From Dysgonomonadaceae bacterium PH5-43 (GTDB lineage: Bacteria; Bacteroidota; Bacteroidia; Bacteroidales; Azobacteroidaceae), in assembly GCA_029916745.1 (NCBI GenBank), contig JARXWK010000017.1:1-64000 (forward strand): DNA of 64,000 bases. Direction: 5' to 3'. The notes under the pieces were generated by a model. That model was not told where the DNA came from. It ran no database searches and saw only the letters and a program-made list of their open reading frames with translations. Both the position numbers and the translations under genes were made by a program. Below, piece after piece: positions 1 to 8,193 of this stretch. Position 1 is the first letter of the stretch. Every line of letters begins with the position of its first letter.

Positions 1-819
1 GTTTCTGGACGATACGATACTTCTTTCCTTACAGATGAACTAATTGAAAGAATAGCACAAGAAGCTGTTTATCAGACTTCAAGAATGTTTGAATCTATTT
101 TGCCTAAAGGCGGAGAGATGCCAGTTGTTATGAGTTCTGGTAGTTCTGGTATATTGTTACACGAAGCTATAGGACACGCTTTTGAAGCCGATTTTAATCG
201 TAAAAACACGTCGATATTTTCTGATAAATTAGGTAAAGCTATATGCGATTCTCAGATTAATGTTATAGACGATGGTTGTATACCCTTTGATAGAGGTTCT
301 GTAAATTTTGATGATGAAGGAGTGGAAGGGCAGAAAACTTATATTGTTCAAGGTGGTAAACTTAACTCTTATTTGCACGACCGTATAAGTGCTCGTTATT
401 ACGGAGTAGAACCTACAGGTAATGGACGACGACAATCTTTTCGTTCTATTCCCCTGCCTCGAATGCGTTCAACTTATATGGAAGGAGGCAAATACACGGA
501 AGAAGAAATAATAGCTTCAGTGAAAGAAGGTATATTTGTTGATCACTTCACTAATGGACAAGTGCAGATAGGTGCCGGTGATTTTACTTTCTTTGTTAAA
601 ACAGGATATTTAATAGAGAATGGACAACTAACACAGCCCATAAAGGATATAAATATAATAGGTAATGGTCCGCAGGCTTTGGCAGATATTGTTATGGTTG
701 GTAATAATATGAAAATAGATAAAGGTTCGTGGACGTGTGGAAAAGACGGACAGTCTATGCCAGTGTCTCAAGGATTACCAACGGTATTAGTTAAACAATT
801 AACGGTAGGAGGAAAGTAA
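1..819 (+). CDS. tldD: TldD metalloprotease subunit, 5'-truncated by window edge
   Basis: The reading frame is open from base 1, so the gene starts upstream of the window and about 272 C-terminal residues are present. The HEAIGH motif, the HExxxH zinc site typical of TldD, lies about 54 residues into the visible part. TldD pairs with TldE in a cytoplasmic heterodimeric protease that degrades unfolded peptides and matures some ribosomally made peptides. The stop codon overlaps the tldE start by one base, which implies translational coupling. No peptide-precursor gene is visible here, so the substrate is unknown. Confidence 0.93.
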   Translation, partial: VSGRYDTSFLTDELIERIAQEAVYQTSRMFESILPKGGEMPVVMSSGSSGILLHEAIGHAFEADFNRKNTSIFSDKLGKAICDSQINVIDDGCIPFDRGSVNFDDEGVEGQKTYIVQGGKLNSYLHDRISARYYGVEPTGNGRRQSFRSIPLPRMRSTYMEGGKYTEEEIIASVKEGIFVDHFTNGQVQIGAGDFTFFVKTGYLIENGQLTQPIKDINIIGNGPQALADIVMVGNNMKIDKGSWTCGKDGQSMPVSQGLPTVLVKQLTVGGK

Positions 820-2138
820 TGATAAGTCAAGAATATAAAAAATTAGCCAACTGGGCTCTTGATTATGCTCTAAGTAACGGTTGTTCTCAGGCGCGAGTAG
901 TTGTTTATAGTGGCGTTGATAATTCTTTTGAATATAGAGACTCTCAACTTGATAAGCTGGAGCAATCATCAGAGGCGGGTATGAGTATTTGTGTTTATGT
1001 AGATGATAGGTACTCTTCTTTCTCTACAAATCGTTTAGATAAAGAAGAATTGAAAAACTTTATCAAACAAGGAATAGAATCTACTCATTACCTCGCGATA
1101 GATAAATACAGAACTTTGCCACCAGTTGAACGGCAGTATAAAGGCAGGAAAGAAGATTTAGAACTTTACGACAAGGCTTTGGAAAAAATATCTGTTGATG
1201 ATAAACTGAGAATATTAAAAGAGTCGGTTAATGAAGTTTATGGTAAAGACAAAAGATTAATATCTGTATCGGCTGCTTATTCTGATGGAACAAGTGAAAG
1301 TTATATGGTCGATAGTAATGGTTTTGAGGGAGAAAATGCAACTACTTACTACAATCTATCTGCCGAAACCTCAATGCAAGATAAAGATGATGCTCGTCCT
1401 TCTTCTTATTGGTATGACGCTTCTATATTTTGGAATAAATTAGAAAAGAAAGGGATTACACAACAAGCTTATGAAAGAACGTTACGCAAGTTAGGGCAAA
1501 CTAAGATTAATTCGGGAGCTTACAAAATGTTGGTAGATAATCTTACTGTTTCGCGACTATTGTCTCCCATTATTTCTTCGTTGTATGGAAGTTCAATACA
1601 GCAAAAAAACTCTTTCTTGATAGATAAATTAGGAGAGAAAATAATGTCGGAAAAGATAACGATAGTAGATAGTCCTCATATTAAACAAACAAGAGGAGCA
1701 CGGTGGTTTGATGGTGAAGGTGTTGCGACTAAGCGAAGAACTGTAATAGATTCAGGTGTGTTGTCTACTTATTATTTAGATACCTATTATGCAGCCAAAC
1801 TTTCTATGGAACCGACCATACAATCTCCGTCAATTCTTGTAATGTCTAAAGGAGAAAAAAGCTTCGAAGAATTGATAAAATCTATTGATAAAGGGATTTG
1901 GGTTACGGGTTTTAATGGAGGAAATAGTAATTCTACTACGGGCGACTTCTCTTTGGGTGTCGAAGGTTTCTTGGTAGAAAAGGGAAACGTTACTACTCCT
2001 ATTAATGAAATGAATATTACAGGGAATTTACTAACTTTATGGCAGAATATAGAGGAAATCGGAAATGATCCTCGCGTTAATTCTCCGGTGCAAATTCCAT
2101 CTATTTTGTTTAATAATGTAAGTTTTAATGGTAAGTAA
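819..2138 (+). CDS. tldE: TldE/PmbA protease subunit
   Basis: A 439-residue protein of the PmbA/TldD superfamily that lacks the HExxxH zinc motif of its neighbour, as expected for TldE, the non-catalytic partner that completes the substrate tunnel. The C-terminal third keeps family features such as the GARWFDGEG and STTGDFSLGVEGF segments. It overlaps the tldD stop by one base, and apbE follows two bases after its own stop, so the three genes should be one transcript. Length is normal for the family. Confidence 0.92.
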   Translation: MISQEYKKLANWALDYALSNGCSQARVVVYSGVDNSFEYRDSQLDKLEQSSEAGMSICVYVDDRYSSFSTNRLDKEELKNFIKQGIESTHYLAIDKYRTLPPVERQYKGRKEDLELYDKALEKISVDDKLRILKESVNEVYGKDKRLISVSAAYSDGTSESYMVDSNGFEGENATTYYNLSAETSMQDKDDARPSSYWYDASIFWNKLEKKGITQQAYERTLRKLGQTKINSGAYKMLVDNLTVSRLLSPIISSLYGSSIQQKNSFLIDKLGEKIMSEKITIVDSPHIKQTRGARWFDGEGVATKRRTVIDSGVLSTYYLDTYYAAKLSMEPTIQSPSILVMSKGEKSFEELIKSIDKGIWVTGFNGGNSNSTTGDFSLGVEGFLVEKGNVTTPINEMNITGNLLTLWQNIEEIGNDPRVNSPVQIPSILFNNVSFNGK

Positions 2139-2140
2139 TT

Positions 2141-3124
2141 ATGACTGTGAAAGCATATCCTTGTTTGTTTTTGTTGTTAATTCTTTTGTTTACAGGCTGT
2201 AACTCTAAAGATGAGAGTGTTTACTATCATACAAAATTAGCGATATTCAAAACTTCTGCTAATTTTAAGTACAACTATACTAAAGAGTTAGGAGCGGAAA
2301 TATCTGCTCGTTTAGATAGTTTCGATTTGTCGCTTAATCCTTTTAATAATAACTCTATAATCTATAAGGTTAATAATAATATAGATGTAGAAGTTGATGA
2401 CTATTTTATTACCTGTTTTAATAAAGCGCAAGAAATCGCAGCTTTAACAGATGGAGTGTATGATATTACGGCGGCTCCGTTGATAAATTTGTGGGGTTTT
2501 GGGTTTCAAAAGATGGATTCAGTAACTCCCGAAGCAATCGATAGTCTAAAGCAGTTTGTGGGTTACGAAAAGGTGAATTTAGAAGCAGGTCGAGTTGTGA
2601 AAAAAGACCCTCGCCTTCAACTTAATATGTCTTCTATTGCTAAAGGTTATGCCTGCGATGTTATTGCAGACTTGTTTGACTCGTATGCCATCGAAGATTA
2701 TATGGTTGAAATAGGAGGTGAGGTGCGCGCTAAAGGTAAAAACCCTAATGGTAATCTGTGGAAAATAGGTATTGCATCTCCCTTAGATGATAAGTCGGGC
2801 GCAGTATCTGGAACTCAAGAGACTTTATCTTTAGATAATTATGCCCTTGCCACTTCGGGTAATTATCGCAATTATTATATCAAAGACGGTAAGAAATATG
2901 CCCATACTATAAGTCCCAAAACAGGTTATCCTTCGGAAAGTAATCTGTTAAGTGCATCGGTTATCTATCCTGATTGTATGACTGCCGATGCTTTTGCAAC
3001 AGCATTTATGGCTTTAGGAATAGATAAAGCCGAAGAATTAGCCAAGCAAATACCCGAGTTGTCGTATTTGTTTATTTATGAAGATGCGAATGGCGACTTA
3101 AAAAGCTTAAAAGTCAAGAAGTAA
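2141..3124 (+). CDS. apbE: FAD:protein FMN transferase (ApbE), lipoprotein
   Basis: A 327-residue ApbE-family protein with a lipoprotein signal (hydrophobic stretch ending FTGC, Cys at residue 20), so it is likely anchored on the periplasmic side of the inner membrane. Family motifs are SSIAKGYACD, EIGGEVRAKG, LATSGNYRNYY and HTISPKTGYP, followed by the metal-site segment MTADAFATAFM. ApbE moves FMN from FAD onto Ser/Thr of proteins such as Nqr or Rnf subunits; no such target is in this window. It is third in a tldD-tldE-apbE run and faces pfkA tail to tail. Confidence 0.93.
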   Translation: MTVKAYPCLFLLLILLFTGCNSKDESVYYHTKLAIFKTSANFKYNYTKELGAEISARLDSFDLSLNPFNNNSIIYKVNNNIDVEVDDYFITCFNKAQEIAALTDGVYDITAAPLINLWGFGFQKMDSVTPEAIDSLKQFVGYEKVNLEAGRVVKKDPRLQLNMSSIAKGYACDVIADLFDSYAIEDYMVEIGGEVRAKGKNPNGNLWKIGIASPLDDKSGAVSGTQETLSLDNYALATSGNYRNYYIKDGKKYAHTISPKTGYPSESNLLSASVIYPDCMTADAFATAFMALGIDKAEELAKQIPELSYLFIYEDANGDLKSLKVKK

Positions 3125-3153
3125 GAATATTATCAGATAGATAATATTCTTAC
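3121..3153. terminator. Palindrome shared by the apbE and pfkA ends
   Basis: A perfect 14-bp inverted repeat (3121-3134 with 3140-3153) has a 5-nt loop. It covers the apbE stop codon and the last codons plus stop of pfkA, which points the other way. It is well placed as a bidirectional terminator. It is AT-rich and has no strong T-tract on either side, so termination is inferred. Confidence 0.55.
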
Positions 3154-4113
3154 AGTTCTAAGTAAATCTCTATTTATATGTTTCTCGTTTCTGATTGCCT
3201 TAGAGAAAGGAACGTAAACAATCTGATCGTTTTGTATTCCTATCATTACATTTCGTTGGTCTTCCAACAGAGCATCGATAGCTGCCGCACCCATACGACT
3301 CGCTAATATTCTGTCGGTAGCAGAAGGAGAGCCTCCGCGTTGAAGGTGTCCTAAAATAGTTACGCGAACATCGTACTGAGGATATTCTTTCTTTACCCTT
3401 TCAGCCATACCCATAGCACCACCGGTTATTTCGCTTTCAGCAACAAGCACTATACTACTGTTTTTGGTTTTGCGAAAACCATTATTAATAAGTTCTTCAA
3501 GTTGGTCTACTTCGGTAGAAATTTCAGGGATAATAGCAGCTTCTGCTCCTGATGCGATGGCTCCATTGAGTGCAAGGAAGCCTGCGTCTCGACCCATAAC
3601 TTCTATGAAAAACAATCGTTCGTGCGAAGTTGCAGTGTCTCTAATCTTGTCGACGGCTTGCATAATTGTATTCAAAGCAGTATCGTATCCTATTGTTGTG
3701 TCGGTGCCAAAAAGGTCGTTGTCGATAGTTCCTGGAAGTCCAACAATTGGGAAGTTATATTCTTGAGCAAAAATTCTTGCTCCTGTAAGAGAGCCATCTC
3801 CTCCAATAACAACAAGAGCATCTATGCCTTCTTTTTTAATAACTTCGTAAGCTTGAAGTCGTCCTTCAGGTTCGCGAAACTCAACCGAACGAGCAGTTTT
3901 TAATATCGTTCCGCCTTGTTGTATAATATTACTAACATTGTTAGACTTAAAAGGCACTATTTCTCCCGAAACCAGTCCTTTGAAACCTCTATATATACCT
4001 TTAACTTCAAGTCCATTGTATATGGCGGCACGTGTTACCGCTCTAATTGCAGCATTCATACCGGGGGCATCGCCTCCTGAGGTTAAAATTCCGATACATT
4101 TAATGTTTGTCAT
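3133..4113 (-). CDS. pfkA: ATP-dependent 6-phosphofructokinase
   Basis: A 326-residue PfkA-type enzyme that phosphorylates fructose 6-phosphate to fructose 1,6-bisphosphate in glycolysis. Visible motifs are [13 protein letters not shown] (ATP site), GGDGSLTGA (Gly at the position that favours ATP over pyrophosphate), PGTIDND with the catalytic Asp, and [13 protein letters not shown]. Length is typical of bacterial PfkA. The gene is divergent from ispH across a 956-bp intergenic region and has its own -7 box at 4140-4147. Confidence 0.96.
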   Translation of the reverse strand: MTNIKCIGILTSGGDAPGMNAAIRAVTRAAIYNGLEVKGIYRGFKGLVSGEIVPFKSNNVSNIIQQGGTILKTARSVEFREPEGRLQAYEVIKKEGIDALVVIGGDGSLTGARIFAQEYNFPIVGLPGTIDNDLFGTDTTIGYDTALNTIMQAVDKIRDTATSHERLFFIEVMGRDAGFLALNGAIASGAEAAIIPEISTEVDQLEELINNGFRKTKNSSIVLVAESEITGGAMGMAERVKKEYPQYDVRVTILGHLQRGGSPSATDRILASRMGAAAIDALLEDQRNVMIGIQNDQIVYVPFSKAIRNEKHINRDLLRTVRILSI

Positions 4114-4139
4114 ACCGTATAAGTTGTTTTAATAAGCCA

Positions 4140-4147
4140 CAAAAGTA
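4140..4147 (-). promoter_or_regulatory. pfkA -7 box
   Basis: On the minus strand this reads TACTTTTG, matching TAnnTTTG, 27 bp before the pfkA ATG. A TTTG lies 23 bp upstream (4171-4174), slightly wider than the usual 19-21 bp. Confidence 0.5.
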
Positions 4148-5069
4148 GTATTTCTTTCGTTATTTATATTCAAAAAAATATTAAATGATTGTTTGTTGTA
4201 AATTATATAATAAGGTGATGGAAAAGTAGCTGTTCAGCGAAAGCTGTATCTTTCTTTATTTTCTATTTTACTCAAATTCTCGACATTTTCTCTACTTACT
4301 TATTTTTACAAGACTTCTCCTTTTTATATTATTTTGATACTGTCGACCCTTTGCTTAATTCAAGAGAGAAGGCAAGAGCGTAAGTAAACTACCACCGATA
4401 GGCAACTATCTGTAATTCTTTAACTCTCGGAGAAGAGCGTGAAAGTGAGCGACTGGACAAATGGACGGCTCTATCTCTCTTGTGAAGCACTTCGCTGCAC
4501 TCAGTAGAACTCCCTCGTCGTTCTTAGTAGATGGGCGAGCTGTTTGTTACTATATACCCCTTGTAGCTCTTAGTAGATACCTCTGCTCTCTCTTAGTAGA
4601 TAGGGGAGCTGTTTCTTAGTAGAGACCCGATGTCGCTCTTAGTATAACCGCCTAATCTCTATTAGTATAACCACCCCGTCTTTCTTAGTAGAGAGACCTC
4701 GCCTATCTACTAAGAGAGAGCAGGGGTCTCTTAGTAGAGAGAAGACCCTAAGTGAAGCTTTGCATTTTTTGAACTAAGAACTAAGAGTGAAGAACTAAGA
4801 GTTGTGCTTCGCTCAAGCTAAAAGTTAAAAACTAAAAGTTAAAAGTTGGGATTACCCAAAGGGTAAAAATTCCATAGCCGTACGGCGAGCGAAGCGTTGC
4901 CTACGGGAACAGTTCGGAATAGGCATAGTTGTTACAAAAGGGAAAATAAAAGTAGTCAATAAATTGCAAAAGTCTGGAATTAAACCGAATTTTGCAGAAA
5001 ATTTGAATGTAAACAGTTTCTAAGTCGCCGATATAATAGAAGTATATATAGGTAACAACAGATGAAAAT
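4148..5069. other. Long intergenic region between pfkA and ispH
   Basis: No coding frame here is convincing. The region holds the first copy of the 23-bp-phased repeat array (4501-4770) with a more degenerate flank from about 4360. After it comes simple-sequence material built from repeated AACTAAGA and AAAAGTTAAA words (4780-4850), the 10-bp palindrome GCCGTACGGC near 4878, and the words TAAACAGTTTCTAA near 5013. The last resemble one end of the inverted-repeat element at 62.9 kb. A copy of the 14-mer TATATAATAAGGTG lies at 4204-4217. Confidence 0.6.
4501..4770 (+). repeat. 23-bp-phased TTAGTAGA array, copy A
   Basis: Nine cores matching TTAGTAGA or a one-to-two-base variant start at 4501, 4524, 4547, 4570, 4593, 4616, 4639, 4662 and 4685, exactly 23 bp apart. 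An inverted core (TCTACTAA) follows at 4706, a direct core at 4731, and the tail GACCCTAAGTGAAGCTTTGC. The 15-bp spacers differ within the array but are closely matched at the same positions in copies B and C, especially spacers 6-9. A decayed extra unit may precede it near 4478. Confidence 0.9.
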
Positions 5070-5927
5070 ATGAGAATAGTTGAAATAGATCAGGATTCTG
5101 GCTTTTGTTTTGGGGTGGTTAATGCAATCAAAAATGCAGAAGAGGAGTTGGTTTCGGGCGAAGAACTTTATTGTTTAGGAGATATTGTTCATAATAGTCA
5201 GGAGGTTTCTCGCTTACAAAAAAAAGGATTGCGAACTATAAATCATAATCAATTAAGCGAGATGCATAATAAAAAAGTGCTGTTGCGTGCCCATGGCGAA
5301 CCCCCTTCTACTTATGATACGGCGAAAACAAACAATATCCAAATTGTAGATGCTACTTGCCCAGTAGTACTTCGTTTGCAAAAGCGTATACAAAAGCAGT
5401 ATCAAATATCGGATAAAGACAAAACTCAGATCGTTATTTTTGGAAAAATAGGACACGCCGAAGTAAATGGACTGGTAGGGCAAACCGAAGGGCGTGCTAT
5501 TGTGATAGAAAATAAAGAAGATCTTGATAAATTAGACTATCATAAGGATATTTATTTATTCTCGCAAACTACTAAGTCAATAGACGATTTTAAAGATATA
5601 GTGGAAGAGATAAAGTCGAGAGTGAGCGATGATACTCAGTTTAATTATTTTGATACTATATGTCGTCAGGTTGCCAACCGAATGCCTAATATAAGGAAGT
5701 TTGCGGCAAAGCACGATTTAGTATTGTTTGTTGCAGGCGAAAAAAGTTCTAATGGCAAAGTGTTATTAGGTGAATGCAAAAAGGCTAACCCAAACACTTA
5801 TTTAATATCAAGTTCGGAAGATATTAATCCTGAGTGGCTGAATAATGTAAATTCGATAGGCATTTGTGGCGCAACATCTACTCCAAAATGGCTAATGGAA
5901 GAGATAGGGAAAAGTTTAAGTGAATGA
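5070..5927 (+). CDS. ispH: 4-hydroxy-3-methylbut-2-enyl diphosphate reductase
   Basis: A 285-residue IspH/LytB protein, the last enzyme of the MEP isoprenoid pathway, which converts HMBPP to IPP and DMAPP with a [4Fe-4S] cluster. The three cluster cysteines sit in the expected contexts: GFCFGV near the N-terminus (Cys13), DATCPVV in the middle and [11 protein letters not shown] in the last third. The segment [13 protein letters not shown] closes the active site as in other members. It stands alone downstream of the long repeat-bearing intergenic region, and no consensus promoter is obvious nearby. Confidence 0.95.
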   Translation: MRIVEIDQDSGFCFGVVNAIKNAEEELVSGEELYCLGDIVHNSQEVSRLQKKGLRTINHNQLSEMHNKKVLLRAHGEPPSTYDTAKTNNIQIVDATCPVVLRLQKRIQKQYQISDKDKTQIVIFGKIGHAEVNGLVGQTEGRAIVIENKEDLDKLDYHKDIYLFSQTTKSIDDFKDIVEEIKSRVSDDTQFNYFDTICRQVANRMPNIRKFAAKHDLVLFVAGEKSSNGKVLLGECKKANPNTYLISSSEDINPEWLNNVNSIGICGATSTPKWLMEEIGKSLSE

Positions 5928-5981
5928 AAATCAGTTGTTTTGAGCAAGAGATAAACTTAAAATTAAAAAACAGCTAAATAA

Positions 5982-6013
5982 TTTGTCAATCAATAAACTT
6001 TAGATTATCTTTG
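5982..6013 (+). promoter_or_regulatory. rpsU promoter
   Basis: TTTG at 5982-5985, a 20-bp spacer, then TATCTTTG at 6006-6013 match the Bacteroidota primary-sigma consensus exactly. The rpsU ATG is 40 bp downstream. Confidence 0.8.
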
Positions 6014-6053
6014 CAGGCTGAAAATAAAAACAAAAAATAACAAATAAGAAATT

Positions 6054-6245
6054 ATGATTATTGTTCCAGTAAAGGAAGGCGAAAATATAGAAAGAGCCTT
6101 GAAAAAATTCAAAAGAAAATTTGAGAAAACAGGTGTTACTAAAGAACTTAGAAGCAGACAAGCTTTTATTAAGCCTTCAGTAGAGAAAAGAAAACAAAAA
6201 ATACACGCAGTATACGTACAACAAATGCGTCAAAACGAAGAATAA
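6054..6245 (+). CDS. rpsU: 30S ribosomal protein S21
   Basis: A 63-residue basic protein beginning MIIVPVKEGENIERALKKFK, the recognisable bacterial S21 sequence, followed by a Lys/Arg-rich helical tail. S21 sits near the 3' end of 16S rRNA on the platform of the small subunit and helps initiation. It has its own promoter upstream and a hairpin downstream, so it looks monocistronic, although read-through into the recombinase gene is possible. Confidence 0.95.
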   Translation: MIIVPVKEGENIERALKKFKRKFEKTGVTKELRSRQAFIKPSVEKRKQKIHAVYVQQMRQNEE

Positions 6246-6271
6246 GAGAGGTTGAAAAAAGGCTTGAGAGA

Positions 6272-6294
6272 TTTAAGAATAAATTATTCTTAAA
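6272..6294 (+). terminator. rpsU terminator hairpin
   Basis: An 11-bp perfect inverted repeat (6272-6282 with 6284-6294) with a one-base centre is followed by T-rich sequence. It lies 27 bp after the rpsU stop. It is AT-only apart from one G/C pair, so strength is uncertain. Confidence 0.5.
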
Positions 6295-6360
6295 TTCTTG
6301 AGTTTTAGTTTTTGATTTCAAATATTTTTCATAACTTCGTTGTATTAAAAACAATGAAGT

Positions 6361-7245
6361 ATGGCGTTCAAATCATTTTTGCAATATTTGCAGTTCGAGA
6401 GAAATTATTCTTCTCGTACAGTGGTTGCGTATGAGAGTGATTTGGAGTTGTTTAAGCAATTTATTTGCGGAGACGAATTATTTAATCCACGTGAGATCGA
6501 CGCTGTAGTCGTTCGCAGGTGGATTGTTTCGTTATTGGAGGAGGGTTATTCTCCTTCGTCTGTGAATCGAAAACTTAGTTCTGTGAAGTCTTATTTTAGG
6601 TTTTTGTGTAAAAAAGAATATATAAGAACCAGTCCTGTGAAAGATATTAAAGGGCCTAAGATGAACCGAACCTTGCCGTATTTTGTTAATGATAAAGAGA
6701 TGGATAGTTTGTTTGACGAACTCGAATTAGATGAAACATTTGAAGGAGTTCGTGATAAAACAATCTTAGAAGTTTTTTACTGTACGGGAATTAGATGTGC
6801 CGAATTGGTGGGGCTTAAAAATGAAGATGTTGATTTCGGTTCTAGTCTGATAAAAGTTACAGGGAAGAGGAATAAGCAGCGGCTAATCCCTTTTTCTGAA
6901 TCATTAAAAAAGGTAATGTGTGCCTATTTGGATAAAAGGGCGGAGGAATTACAGGCGGAAAATGCTGTTTCTTTCTTTGTGCGTAAAAATGGGAAAGCTC
7001 TGTCTAACTCAATAGTATATAATATTGTAACAACAAGGTTGTCTGTAATATCAAATCTTTCAAAAAGGAGTCCTCACGTACTGAGGCATACCTTTGCGAC
7101 AAGTATGTTGAATAATGGTGCGGATTTGAATGCCGTTAAAGAGCTGTTGGGGCATGCAAGTTTGTCGTCGACGGAGATTTATACACATACAACTTTTGAA
7201 GAGTTAAAAAAAACATATCAACAAGCTCATCCAAGAGCAGAATAA
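6361..7245 (+). CDS. xerC: Tyrosine recombinase, XerC/XerD type
   Basis: A 294-residue tyrosine recombinase of Xer length. An N-terminal SAM-like core-binding domain (about residues 1-90) precedes the catalytic domain with Arg145 (TGIRCAEL), Lys169, His239 and Arg242 (HVLRHTFAT), His265 (LGHASL) and nucleophile Tyr274 (IYTH). Xer proteins resolve chromosome dimers at dif. Its position between rpsU and hpf in a housekeeping block argues for the chromosomal Xer rather than a phage integrase. XerC versus XerD cannot be settled here. A long ribosome-binding sequence in front of hpf suggests the two genes are cotranscribed. Confidence 0.88.
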   Translation: MAFKSFLQYLQFERNYSSRTVVAYESDLELFKQFICGDELFNPREIDAVVVRRWIVSLLEEGYSPSSVNRKLSSVKSYFRFLCKKEYIRTSPVKDIKGPKMNRTLPYFVNDKEMDSLFDELELDETFEGVRDKTILEVFYCTGIRCAELVGLKNEDVDFGSSLIKVTGKRNKQRLIPFSESLKKVMCAYLDKRAEELQAENAVSFFVRKNGKALSNSIVYNIVTTRLSVISNLSKRSPHVLRHTFATSMLNNGADLNAVKELLGHASLSSTEIYTHTTFEELKKTYQQAHPRAE

Positions 7246-7259
7246 AAAAGGAGGTTTTT

Positions 7260-7562
7260 ATGGAAATTACAATTCAAGCAATTCATTTTGAGGCAACTCA
7301 AAAATTAGATGCTTTTATTCAGAAAAAAGTATCACGGTTATCAAAGTTTAATGATGCTATCTCGTTAGCGGAAGTTACGTTGAAGGTTGTAAAGCCAGAA
7401 ACAAATGCAAATAAAGATGTTTCGATTAAGGTGCTTGCGCCTAATAGTGAGTTCTTTGTGCAAGAAGTTTCGGATAGTTTTGAGGAAGCTGTTAATAAGT
7501 GCGTAGAGAAGTTAGAAAGGCAGATTATGAAATCGAAAGAAAAGACAATTCAAAAAAAATAA
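7260..7562 (+). CDS. hpf: Ribosome hibernation-promoting factor, short form
   Basis: A 100-residue HPF/YfiA (RaiA-like) protein starting MEITIQAIHFEATQKLDAFI, the beta-alpha-beta fold that binds the 30S decoding region and inactivates ribosomes in stationary phase. The C-terminal dimerisation domain of long HPF is absent. The start follows the sequence AGGAGG about 6 bp upstream, a strong Shine-Dalgarno match unusual for this phylum. It lies 14 bp after the Xer gene and just ahead of the tRNA/tuf operon. Confidence 0.93.
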   Translation: MEITIQAIHFEATQKLDAFIQKKVSRLSKFNDAISLAEVTLKVVKPETNANKDVSIKVLAPNSEFFVQEVSDSFEEAVNKCVEKLERQIMKSKEKTIQKK

Positions 7563-7590
7563 AAAAATATGGAAGAAAAAGCTTGAAAGT

Positions 7591-7621
7591 TTTGCTATTC
7601 CAAAAATAATACGTACTTTTG
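7591..7621 (+). promoter_or_regulatory. Promoter of the tRNA-tuf operon
   Basis: TTTG at 7591-7594, a 19-bp spacer and TACTTTTG at 7614-7621 match the Bacteroidota consensus. The first tRNA begins 50 bp downstream. Confidence 0.8.
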
Positions 7622-7671
7622 CAACCGTTTCGTCCGAAGTGTCGAAGCGGTTGTTTGACATAAAACATAAT

Positions 7672-7745
7672 GCCTCTTTAGCTCAGTTGGCCAGAGCACG
7701 TGATTTGTAATCTCGGGGTCGTTGGTTCGAATCCGACAAGAGGCT
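7672..7745 (+). tRNA. tRNA-Thr (TGT)
   Basis: A full cloverleaf: acceptor arms 7672-7678 and 7738-7744, D-arm GCTCAGTTGGCCAGAGC, anticodon loop TTTGTAA with anticodon TGT, T-loop TTCGAAT. The 3' CCA is not encoded. It is the first of four tRNAs ahead of tuf, the order typical of Bacteroidales. Confidence 0.93.
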
Positions 7746-7755
7746 CAAAAAAAAA

Positions 7756-7837
7756 GGGCAGTTACCAGAGTGGACAAATGGGGCTGACTGTAACTCAGCT
7801 GGCTACGCCTTCGGTGGTTCGAATCCATCACTGCCCA
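7756..7837 (+). tRNA. tRNA-Tyr (GTA)
   Basis: Acceptor arms GGGCAGT and ACTGCCC, anticodon loop CTGTAAC with anticodon GTA, and a long variable arm as expected for tRNA-Tyr in an 82-nt gene. No CCA is encoded. Confidence 0.93.
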
Positions 7838-7915
7838 CACCGATCAGATTCGCTGATTGTGTTTGAAGATTAAATAGTATTGAATTATTTCCTTATTGTT
7901 AATCTGTGTTGAAAT

Positions 7916-7988
7916 GCGGAAGTAGCTCAGTTGATAGAGCATTAGCCTTCCAAGCTGAGGGTCGCGGGTTTGAGTCCCGTCTTCCGCT
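7916..7988 (+). tRNA. tRNA-Gly (TCC)
   Basis: Acceptor arms GCGGAAG and CTTCCGC, anticodon loop CTTCCAA with anticodon TCC. 73 nt, no encoded CCA. Confidence 0.93.
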
Positions 7989-7995
7989 CTCTGTT

Positions 7996-8067
<72 letters not shown>

Positions 8068-8193
8068 CAAAAAGTAGAGGATTGAAATATTAGAATTCAG
8101 CATACAAATACACCTTATTATATATAGCGGGTGTGGTGTGTTGTTTGACTTGTGAAATAATTAGAAATAACATTCATTAAATAAAAGGCAATT

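Noticed and set aside
4501-4770. Array A (and B, C) as a CRISPR array
   Set aside because: The repeated core is only 8 bp, the 15-bp spacers resemble each other and are conserved between copies, and there are no cas genes in the window.
6361-7245. Xer-type recombinase as the integrase of the hipBST islet
   Set aside because: It lies 20 kb away in a housekeeping block, has the length and motifs of a dimer-resolution recombinase, and is not linked to the tRNA-Phe repeats.
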